Origin: Micromonospora musae
GTDB taxonomy: Bacteria; Actinomycetota; Actinomycetes; Mycobacteriales; Micromonosporaceae
Direction of reading: 5' to 3'
Length of the DNA stretch: 64,000 bases
Assembly: GCF_003626635.1 (NCBI RefSeq)
Contig: NZ_RAZT01000009.1
Location: 124,001 to 188,000 of the forward strand
The first letter of the stretch is position 1. The number at the start of each line of letters is the position of its first letter. Below the pieces are notes generated by a model. It was given only the letters and a program-made list of their open reading frames with translations. It made no database searches and had not been told where the DNA came from. Below, one piece after another: positions 37,018-43,531 of this stretch. A program made the translations under genes and the position numbers.

Positions 37018-37241
37018 GCGCGAGGAGTGAGCTTGCGAGCCCCGCAGTCGCGAACGGAGGGCAAGTTCGGTGAGCGCGAGGAGTGAGCTTGCGAGCCCCG
37101 CAGTCGCGAAGGGAGGGCAAGTTCGGTGAGCGCGAGGAGTGAGCTTGCGAGCCCCGCAGTCGCGAACGGAGGGCAAGTTCGGTGAGCGCGAGGAGTGAGC
37201 TTGCGAGCGCCGCAGTCGCGAACCGAGGGCACGCACTGTGA
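37014..37241 (+). repeat. Four tandem 56-bp units, each a translationally chained mini-ORF
   Basis: Units start at 37014, 37070, 37126 and 37182, exactly 56 bp apart; the next step, 37238, is the GTG of the glycosyltransferase gene. Each unit encodes a 19-residue peptide (MSARSELASPAVANGGQVR in units 1 and 3, one substitution in unit 2, five in unit 4). Each has CGGAGGG or CGAGGG about 8-9 nt before the next GTG and ends in TGA overlapping it as GTGA. The PTPS-like stop is also in such an overlap. Because 56+4 is divisible by 3, every added unit keeps the chain intact. Confidence 0.8.
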
Positions 37242-38323
37242 CGGGGGCGGCGACACGGGCGGCCGCCGCGGCGGGTGGCACCGGGGGCGCCGGTGAGGTG
37301 CACGTCGTACTGCCGAACGACATCGACGACCCGGGCTCGCCGAGCGGCGGCAACCGGTACGACCGGCGGCTCTGCCGGGGCCTGGCCGAGCAGGGCTGGA
37401 CGGTGCGCGAGCACGCGGTGGCGGGGGAGTGGCCCCGGCCGGACCGTTCTGCCCGGGCCGCGCTCGACGAGGAGCTCGCGGCGCTGCCGGACGGCGCGAC
37501 GGTCCTGACCGACGGCCTGATCGCCTCGGCGACGCCGGAGGTGCTGGCGTCGCACGGCGACCGGTTGCGGCTCGTCGTCCTGGTGCACATGCCGCTGGAC
37601 GACGAGACCGAGGCGCGGGCCCTCGCGGTGGCGCGGGCGGTGGTGGCCACCAGCGGCTGGACGCGGGACCGGTTGCTCGACCGGTACGGCCTGCCGGCCG
37701 ACCGGGTGCGGGTCGCCGAGCCGGGGGTGGACCCGGCGTCGCCGGCCACCGGCAGCGGCACCGGCGGGGCGCTGCTCTGCGTCGCCGCGGTCACCGCCAC
37801 GAAGGGCCACGACGTGCTGGTCGAGGCGTTGGCGCAGGTCGCCGAGCTGTCGTGGACGTGCGTCTGCGTGGGTGCGCTCACCCGGGATCCCGGCTTCGTC
37901 GCCGAGCTGCGGGCGCGGCTGACCGCCACCGGGCTCGCCGACCGGGTCCGGCTGGCCGGGCCGTGCACGGGGGACCGGCTCGACGCCGCCTACGACGCCG
38001 CGGACCTGCTCGTGCTGCCGTCGCGCGCGGAGACGTACGGCATGGTGGTCACCGAGGCGCTGGCCCGCGCCGTCCCGGTGCTCGGCACCGCCGTCGGTGG
38101 TCTGCCGGAGGCGCTGGGCCGGACGTCCGGCGGCGAGCCGCCGGGGCTGCTGGTCCCGGCGGGCGATCCGACGGCGCTGGCCGGCGGGCTGCGCCGCTGG
38201 CTGGGCGACGCCGACCTGCGCACCCGGCTCGGCCGGGCCGCTCGGGACCGGCGGGGCACGCTCACCGGCTGGTCGGTGACGGCGTCGCGGGTGGCGACGG
38301 TGTTGGCGGGGGTGGCGGCGTGA
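37238..38323 (+). CDS. Family 4 (GT-B) glycosyltransferase
   Basis: A 361-residue retaining-type glycosyltransferase. The N-terminal domain has VHVVLPNDIDDPGSPSGGNRYDRRLCRGLAEQGW (Gly-rich acceptor loop). The C-terminal domain has GALLCVAAVTATKGHDVLVEAL and VLPSRAETYGMVVTEALARAVPVLGTAVGGLPEAL, the GT4 EX7E-type donor site. It transfers a nucleotide-sugar moiety to an acceptor, perhaps the pterin-like product of this cluster or a lipid. GTG 37238 coincides with the repeat phase and overlaps the last mini-ORF stop. The C-terminus overlaps the methyltransferase by GTGA. Confidence 0.88.
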   Translation: MTGAATRAAAAAGGTGGAGEVHVVLPNDIDDPGSPSGGNRYDRRLCRGLAEQGWTVREHAVAGEWPRPDRSARAALDEELAALPDGATVLTDGLIASATPEVLASHGDRLRLVVLVHMPLDDETEARALAVARAVVATSGWTRDRLLDRYGLPADRVRVAEPGVDPASPATGSGTGGALLCVAAVTATKGHDVLVEALAQVAELSWTCVCVGALTRDPGFVAELRARLTATGLADRVRLAGPCTGDRLDAAYDAADLLVLPSRAETYGMVVTEALARAVPVLGTAVGGLPEALGRTSGGEPPGLLVPAGDPTALAGGLRRWLGDADLRTRLGRAARDRRGTLTGWSVTASRVATVLAGVAA

Positions 38324-39222
38324 CCACTGTCGTGTCGCCGTTCGCGGTGTGGCTCGGGCTCCGGGAGGCCGCCGACGCGGCGGCCCGCTCCGGTGAACTG
38401 GTCGACGCGCTCCGGAAGCGGTTGCCCGCCGGGCCGCTGACGATCCACGACCTGGGCAGCGGAACCGGCTCGATGCTGCGCTGGCTGGCCCCGCGCCTGC
38501 CCGGCCCGCAGCACTGGACCCTCTACGACCGTGACCCGGCGCTGCTCTCGTTGGCCGCCACCGGTGCGGCCGTCGCCACCGCCCCGACCGTGGGGACGGC
38601 CACCGTCACCCCGGAGGTGGCGACCACCGCCGGCGCGGGCGCCACGACCGCCGCCGTACCGGCCAGGGTCAGCGCCGCCGACGGAAGCCAGGTCACCGTG
38701 GCGACCCGGTGTGCCGACCTGACCCGGCTCACCGACGCCGACCTCGCGCAAGCCGACCTGGTCACCGCCTCCGCGCTGCTGGACATGCTCACCGCCGAGG
38801 AGGTCGAGCGGGTGGTGGCGGCCTGCGCGGGCCGGCCCACCCTCTTCATGATCTCGGTGGTCGGGCGGGTGCGGTTCAGCCCGGCGGACCCGCTCGACGC
38901 GGAGATCGCCGAGGCGTTCAACGACCACCAGCGCCGCAGCGTCGGCGGCCGGCGGCTGCTCGGACCGGACGCGGTCGACGCCGCGGTCGAGGCGTTCACC
39001 CGGCACGGCGTGCCCGTCGTGACTCGACCCAGCCCGTGGCGGCTCGGCCCGGACCAGGCGGAGTTGACCGCCGAGTGGTTCCGTGGCTGGCTCGCGGCAG
39101 CCGGTGAGCAGCGCCCCGCCCTGGCGCGACGGGCGGCCGGGTACGCGCGCCGCCGGCTCGCCGAGGCGGCCGCCGGCCGGCTCACCGTGCTGGTCGAGCA
39201 CGAGGACCTGCTGGCCGGCTGA
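38320..39222 (+). CDS. Class I SAM-dependent methyltransferase with a Thr/Ala-rich insertion
   Basis: A 300-residue methyltransferase. Motif I is IHDLGSGTGSMLRWLAPRLP (residues about 42-61), followed by WTLYDRDPALLSLAAT. Between the second and third strands lies an unusual run of about 45 residues, nearly all Thr, Ala, Val, Pro and Gly (TGAAVATAPTVGTATVTPEV ... AAVPARVSAADG), probably an inserted flexible loop. The rest (ADLVTASALLDMLTAEEVERVVAAC, RPTLFMISVVGRVRFSP) is regular. It is coupled to the glycosyltransferase by GTGA. Its acceptor is unknown. Confidence 0.85.
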   Translation: MTTVVSPFAVWLGLREAADAAARSGELVDALRKRLPAGPLTIHDLGSGTGSMLRWLAPRLPGPQHWTLYDRDPALLSLAATGAAVATAPTVGTATVTPEVATTAGAGATTAAVPARVSAADGSQVTVATRCADLTRLTDADLAQADLVTASALLDMLTAEEVERVVAACAGRPTLFMISVVGRVRFSPADPLDAEIAEAFNDHQRRSVGGRRLLGPDAVDAAVEAFTRHGVPVVTRPSPWRLGPDQAELTAEWFRGWLAAAGEQRPALARRAAGYARRRLAEAAAGRLTVLVEHEDLLAG

Positions 39223-39286
39223 ACCGTTCGGGCCCGCCGCCCGTGCCTATCAGGGAGAGCGATCTTTCGATGGGGGGCCGGCGCGG

Positions 39287-40249
39287 ATGTTCTGGGCTTG
39301 GGCGCGGACACTCGGCGTCCTCGGGCTGCTCGGCGTACTGCTGTGGCGGGTGGGCGGCGGCGCGGTCCTCGACGGTCTGGCGCTGATCGACGGTCGGGCG
39401 CTGGCGGCGGCCGTCGTGATCGGTGCGGTCACCACGGTCTGCGGCGCGTGGCGGTGGAGCCTGGTCGCCGGCGGGCTGGGCGTACGGCTGCCGCTGCGCA
39501 CCGCGGTCGCGCACAGCTACCGGGCGGTGTTCCTCAACGCGACGCTGCCCGGCGGGGTGCTCGGCGACGTGCACCGGGCGGTCAGCCACGGGCGGGACGC
39601 GGGGGACGTCGGCCGCGGCGTACGCGCCGTGGTGTGGGAGCGCACCGCCGGCCAGGTCGTCCAGGTGGTGCTGGCGCTGGTGCTGCTCGCCCTCCTCCCG
39701 TCACCGGTGCGCTCGTACCTGCCGGTGGTGGGTGGGCTGCTGGTGGCCGCCGTGCTCGGCGCGGCGCTGGCGGCCCGGGTGCTGCCGCGGGCGGGGAGGT
39801 CCCGCTGGGCGCGGGCGGCGCGCGCGGTCGCCGGCGACGTCCGGGCCGGTCTGCTCGCCCGGCGCACCTGGCTGGGCGTCCTGCTCGCCTCCGCGACCAT
39901 GGTCGCCGGGCACCTGGCCACCTTCCTGCTCGCGGCGCGCACCGCCGGGGCCACCGCGCCGCTGTCGCGGCTGCTGCCGCTGACTCTGCTCGCCTTGCTG
40001 GCGATGGGGCTGCCGCTCAACGTCGCCGGGTTCGGCCCCCGGGAGGGCGTGGCCGCCTGGGCGTTCGGCGCCGCCGGCCTGACCGCCGCCCAGGGGGTGG
40101 CGACCGCGACGGTGTACGGGGCGCTGGTGCTGGTCGCGAGCCTGCCGGGCGCGGCGGTGCTGCTCGGTCGACGGATCCCGAATCCGCTTCAGCTCGGCCG
40201 GCGGACCCTGCCGCTCTTGGGACGGCGGGAAGCTGCGCAGCGTGGTTGA
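39287..40249 (+). CDS. Flippase-like membrane protein (LPG-synthase TM / UPF0104 family)
   Basis: A 320-residue protein with about eight hydrophobic helices. It contains YRAVFLNATLPGGVLGDVHRAVSHGRDAGDVGRGVRAVVWERTAGQVVQVVLALVLL, which matches the lysylphosphatidylglycerol-synthase transmembrane domain family proposed to flip lipid-linked products. There is no synthetase domain. Its presence suggests the cluster's product is lipid-associated or crosses the membrane (inference). ATG 39287 has a G-run 9 nt upstream; an out-of-frame ATG at 39270 is rejected. Confidence 0.8.
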   Translation: MFWAWARTLGVLGLLGVLLWRVGGGAVLDGLALIDGRALAAAVVIGAVTTVCGAWRWSLVAGGLGVRLPLRTAVAHSYRAVFLNATLPGGVLGDVHRAVSHGRDAGDVGRGVRAVVWERTAGQVVQVVLALVLLALLPSPVRSYLPVVGGLLVAAVLGAALAARVLPRAGRSRWARAARAVAGDVRAGLLARRTWLGVLLASATMVAGHLATFLLAARTAGATAPLSRLLPLTLLALLAMGLPLNVAGFGPREGVAAWAFGAAGLTAAQGVATATVYGALVLVASLPGAAVLLGRRIPNPLQLGRRTLPLLGRREAAQRG

Positions 40250-40307
40250 GTGTTGAACGGGGCGGTACGCGCGGCCGGGCCAGGCCGCGCCGGACGTAAG
40301 GAGACGC

Positions 40308-40961
40308 ATGTCGGAAGCACTCCCAGTCGCGACGATCCGTACCCAGGTGACCGTGCCGCTGCGGTTCCCGGACGGGTACGCCACCAGCGCCCGGGTGTTC
40401 ACCTTCAAGGGGCTGGTCGACGGCCGGGAACACCTGGCGTTCGGGCTCGGCGACTGGGCGGGAGCGCTCGACCGGTACGCCGACGGCGGCCCCGCGCCGC
40501 TGGTCCGTCCGCACAGCGAGTGCCTGACCGGCGACGTGTTCGGCAGCCAGCGCTGTGACTGCGGCCCGCAGTTGCGCGAGGCGGTCGAGCGGATCGCCGA
40601 GGCCGGGGGTTTCCTGCTCTACCTGCGGCAGGAGGGGCGGGGGATCGGCCTGTACGCGAAGCTCGACGCGTACGCGCTGCAGGACGCCGGGCTGGACACG
40701 TACGAGGCGAACGTGGCGCTGGGTCACGGCGAGGACGAACGTGACTACAGTGCCGCCGCGCAGATGCTCGCCGCCCTCGGCGTCCCCGGCATCGTGCTGC
40801 TGAGCAGCAATCCGGAGAAGGCCACCGGGCTCGACCGGCTGGGTGTGACGGTGACCGAGCGGGTGCCGACCGGGGTGTACCTCTCCCCGGTCAACGCCGA
40901 GTACCTCGCGGCGAAGGCCAGCCGCGCGGCCCGCACCCCCGACCTGCCGGCCGTTCGGTGA
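40308..40961 (+). CDS. ribA: GTP cyclohydrolase II (RibA-type)
   Basis: A 217-residue stand-alone GTP cyclohydrolase II, without a RibB domain. Zinc ligands are Cys72 (SECLTG), Cys83 and Cys85 (RCDCG). The substrate motif is YLRQEGRGIGLYAKLDAYALQDAGLDTYEAN. The switch position identified in Streptomyces paralogues (Met in SCO6655, giving the formylated product) is Tyr122 here, so the canonical 2,5-diamino-6-ribosylamino-pyrimidinone phosphate is expected. A lone ribA next to pterin-fold and sugar genes, not a riboflavin operon, suggests a special role. AAGGAG lies 5 nt before the ATG; it overlaps the reductase by GTGA. Confidence 0.92.
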   Translation: MSEALPVATIRTQVTVPLRFPDGYATSARVFTFKGLVDGREHLAFGLGDWAGALDRYADGGPAPLVRPHSECLTGDVFGSQRCDCGPQLREAVERIAEAGGFLLYLRQEGRGIGLYAKLDAYALQDAGLDTYEANVALGHGEDERDYSAAAQMLAALGVPGIVLLSSNPEKATGLDRLGVTVTERVPTGVYLSPVNAEYLAAKASRAARTPDLPAVR

Positions 40962-41656
40962 CCGCCGGGCCGGCGCGGCCGTACGTGCTGCTGAGCTGCG
41001 CGACCTCCATCGACGGCTACATCGACGACGCGACCGACCAGCGGCTGCTGCTCTCCAACGACGACGACTTCGACCGGATCGACGAGGTGCGGGCCGGCTG
41101 CGACGCGATCCTCGTCGGCGCGGGCACGGTACGCCGCGACGACCCGCGGCTGCTGATCCGCTCGGCGGGGCGGCGCAGCGAACGGGTGGCTGCCGGTCTG
41201 CCCGGTACGCCCGCCAAGGTGACCATCACGGCCCGCGGTGACCTGGACCCGGCGGCCCGCTTCTTCACCGCCGGGGAGGCGGAGCGGCTCGTCTACTGCG
41301 CCTCGGGCGCGCTGGAGAAGACCTCCGAACGGGTCGGCGCGTTGGCGACCGTGATCGACGGCGGCGAGCCGCTGGGCCTCGCCGAGGTGCTCGCCGACCT
41401 CGCCGCCCGGGGCGTAGGCCGGTTGATGGTCGAGGGCGGCGGCAGCGTGCACGCGCAGTTCCTCGCGGCGGGGCTGGTGGACGAGCTGCACCTGGTGCTC
41501 GCGCCGTTCTTCGTGGGCGACTGCCGGGCGCCGCGGTTCGTCGCCGACGGCCGGTACCCGTGGCATCCGGGGCGGCGCGCCGCCGTGGCGGAGGTCCGCC
41601 AGATCGGGGACGTGGTGCTGGTCCGTTACGCCCTCTCCGACCGCTGTCCGTCCTGA
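40958..41656 (+). CDS. RibD C-terminal-type (DHFR-fold) pyrimidine reductase
   Basis: A 232-residue NADPH-dependent reductase: LLSCATSIDGYIDDATDQRLLLSNDDDFDRIDEVRAGCDAILVGAGTVRRDDPRL, then RGVGRLMVEGGGSVHAQFLAAGLVDELHLVLAPFFVG. This is the ribosylamino-pyrimidine reductase family. Without a deaminase domain it fits reduction of the direct RibA product (fungal/archaeal order) to the ribitylamino compound. Coupling to ribA by GTGA makes sequential action very likely. It is the last gene of the operon. Confidence 0.9.
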   Translation: MTAGPARPYVLLSCATSIDGYIDDATDQRLLLSNDDDFDRIDEVRAGCDAILVGAGTVRRDDPRLLIRSAGRRSERVAAGLPGTPAKVTITARGDLDPAARFFTAGEAERLVYCASGALEKTSERVGALATVIDGGEPLGLAEVLADLAARGVGRLMVEGGGSVHAQFLAAGLVDELHLVLAPFFVGDCRAPRFVADGRYPWHPGRRAAVAEVRQIGDVVLVRYALSDRCPS

Positions 41657-41770
41657 TCGGGGGGCGGTCCGGCGGGGGGCGGGGCGATGCGGGGAACGGG
41701 GCACCCGGCGGCCGCGGACGCAGTAGGTTGATGTTGCGGAAGGTGCGGTGACCGAGCCAGGGAGGCCACG

Positions 41771-42385
41771 ATGCCGGGTGCCCGGAGTGACGCGGCGAGC
41801 ATCGAGAACGTGGACATGAAGCTCGAGGTCGTGATCCTGCCGGTCGCGGACGTGGACCGCGCGAAGGAGTTCTACCTGCGCCTCGGGTGGCGGCTCGACC
41901 AGACTCCGCCCGGGATCGTCCAGTTGACGCCGCACGGCTCCGGGTGCTCGGTCCAGTTCGGCCCGGACCTCACGCCGGCCGCACCCGGTTCCGCGAGCAA
42001 CTACCTGGTCGTGTCCGATCTCGAGGCGGCCCGCGACGCCCTGGTCGGCGCCGGGGTCGACGTCGGCGAGATCATGCACGTCACCCCGCAGGGCCCGGCG
42101 AGTGGGCTGGATCCCGATCGGCGCAGCTACTTCTCGCGCGCCACGTTCAGCGACCCCGACGGCAACACCTGGCTGGTGCAGGAGATCACGACCCGGCTCC
42201 CCGGCCGGGTCGAGGCCGCGGAGACGTCGTTCGCTTCGAAGAGCGACCTGGCGAGCGCGCTTCGTCGGGCGGAGGCCGCCCACGGCGAGCACGAGAAGCG
42301 CACCGGGAAGACGGACCCGGACTGGCCCGGCTGGTACGCGCAGTACATGATCAGCGAGCAGGCCGGCACCGAGCTGCCCACCTGA
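41771..42385 (+). CDS. VOC-superfamily (glyoxalase-like) protein
   Basis: A 204-residue protein. Residues about 17-137 form one VOC unit of paired beta-alpha-beta-beta-beta modules (KLEVVILPVADVDRAKEFYLRLGWRLDQ ... YFSRATFSDPDGNTWLVQEITTRLPGR). A hydrophilic helical tail of about 60 residues, FASKSDLASALRRAEAAHGEHEKRTG ... WPGWYAQYMISEQ, follows. Relatives are dioxygenases, lyases or resistance proteins; none can be chosen here. GGGAGG lies 6 nt before the ATG. Confidence 0.8.
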   Translation: MPGARSDAASIENVDMKLEVVILPVADVDRAKEFYLRLGWRLDQTPPGIVQLTPHGSGCSVQFGPDLTPAAPGSASNYLVVSDLEAARDALVGAGVDVGEIMHVTPQGPASGLDPDRRSYFSRATFSDPDGNTWLVQEITTRLPGRVEAAETSFASKSDLASALRRAEAAHGEHEKRTGKTDPDWPGWYAQYMISEQAGTELPT

Positions 42386-42415
42386 GCCCCCACTACGACC
42401 AGGAGATCTGGTACG

Positions 42416-43120
42416 TCAGAGCATCGTCGCCGGCACCATCTCCAGGACGTCGACGCCGTCAAGCCCGATCAGCTTTGACATCCCGGGCGACTTCTTGTCC
42501 AGGGGGAGCTCGAACCGCACCGAGTCGCGCATCGACTGCCGGTCGAGCTGCGTGGCCAGATCACCCTTGCCCTGACACTGCTCACGCAGGCGCTCGTACG
42601 CCGCGTCGCGCTTCTCGGCCTCGACCGACTCCGCGTGCGGCAGCGCCCGGACGGCCCTCTCCACGGCGCCCAGCTGCTCTGCGGTGGCCGTTGCTTCCAT
42701 CCGGACGATCACCCCGATCCGCGATGGCAGCGGATCGGCTTCGGCGATGCGGAGCACGACCGAGCCGACCTGGTCGACCGTGCCCATGACGAGTTCGATC
42801 GCCTCGGCGGCCAGCGGGTCGGTGACGGTGGCGTGGAACGACTCCGGCACGTACTCGGGATTCAGCTGCGCGAGCAGGTCGGGCTCGTCTTCCAGGGTCT
42901 CCTTCTGGCGGGCGTACGCCTGCTCGCGCGTTTCGAAGGCGACGCCTTCGACGCTCGGCATCGAGCGCAGCCGCTGCTCCACCGCGCTCTTCTGCTCGGG
43001 TGTCACATCCTGGTCCAGGATGACGGTCACCGTGGTGTGCGCGGACTCCGCCGGCTCGGTGGTACAACCGGACAGGGTCAGCAGGAGCACGGAGGCCAAC
43101 ACCGGCACGACACGACGCAT
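42416..43120 (-). CDS. Lipoprotein with two FtsX-ectodomain-like repeats
   Basis: A 234-residue exported lipoprotein. The signal ends in the lipobox LTLSGC (Cys about residue 19). Two similar halves follow: TTVTVILDQDVTPEQKSAVEQRLRSMPSVEGVAFETREQAYARQKE ... VPESFHATVTDP, then a second VIVRMEATATAEQLGAVERAVRALPHAESVEAEKRDAAYERLREQ. These match the ectodomain of the cell-division permease FtsX, but there is no transmembrane permease. It may be an extracellular partner of such a system. It converges on the VOC gene; ATG 43120 lacks a strong Shine-Dalgarno. Confidence 0.72.
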   Translation of the reverse strand: MRRVVPVLASVLLLTLSGCTTEPAESAHTTVTVILDQDVTPEQKSAVEQRLRSMPSVEGVAFETREQAYARQKETLEDEPDLLAQLNPEYVPESFHATVTDPLAAEAIELVMGTVDQVGSVVLRIAEADPLPSRIGVIVRMEATATAEQLGAVERAVRALPHAESVEAEKRDAAYERLREQCQGKGDLATQLDRQSMRDSVRFELPLDKKSPGMSKLIGLDGVDVLEMVPATML

Positions 43121-43211
43121 GGAGTCGGATCGTAATTGCTCGAGGCCTCTGCGGTGGACCCGCCGCGAACGACCGGACAACGGTTCCCGATGTTGCGGTT
43201 TGATCAACTCG

Positions 43212-43241
43212 TTGACACGGCGGTGTTTCGGCCGGGACTAT
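43212..43241 (+). promoter_or_regulatory. Candidate promoter of the GH92 transcription unit
   Basis: A perfect TTGACA (43212-43217), an 18-nt spacer and GACTAT (43236-43241). It would give a leader of about 280 nt before the mannosidase gene, spanning the short ORF at 43326. This is the main content of the 411-nt gap 43121-43531. Confidence 0.4.
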
Positions 43242-43325
43242 CAGCGACGGTTCAGTGGCCTGCGTTCGGTGGGTCACCGGTCCGCATGACAACGATGTCA
43301 GGCCGCGACCGTGAAGGAGAGCGCC

Positions 43326-43385
43326 ATGCCGAGATCGGCGGGTCCCGCAGCAGGACTGCGAGCATCCTGTCCGGCGGTGCCATGA
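43326..43385 (+). CDS. Possible 19-residue leader peptide upstream of GH92
   Basis: An ATG with a good AAGGAGAG 5 nt upstream opens a 19-codon frame (MPRSAGPAAGLRASCPAVP) ending 146 nt before the mannosidase. No pairing structure links it to the gene; it may be a leader peptide or chance. Confidence 0.25.
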   Translation: MPRSAGPAAGLRASCPAVP

Positions 43386-43531
43386 CGGCCTGACGTGCAC
43401 TCCGACGGTCGGTTCGACCGGCCTGAGCACCTCGCCACACCATCCACACCAGACGGGCCGCGCGATCGCGGTCCGCTTCGCCACCACCCTCGACGTACTC
43501 GACGCGGATCGAGTCGAAAGGCCCTACCTGC

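Noticed and set aside
37014..37241. Possible CRISPR-like array
   Set aside because: Repeats are directly contiguous with no variable spacers, and they fit coding units; there are no cas genes.
40308..41656. Part of a standard riboflavin operon
   Set aside because: No ribB, ribE, ribH or deaminase domain is nearby, and the partners are PTPS-like, glycosyltransferase and membrane genes.
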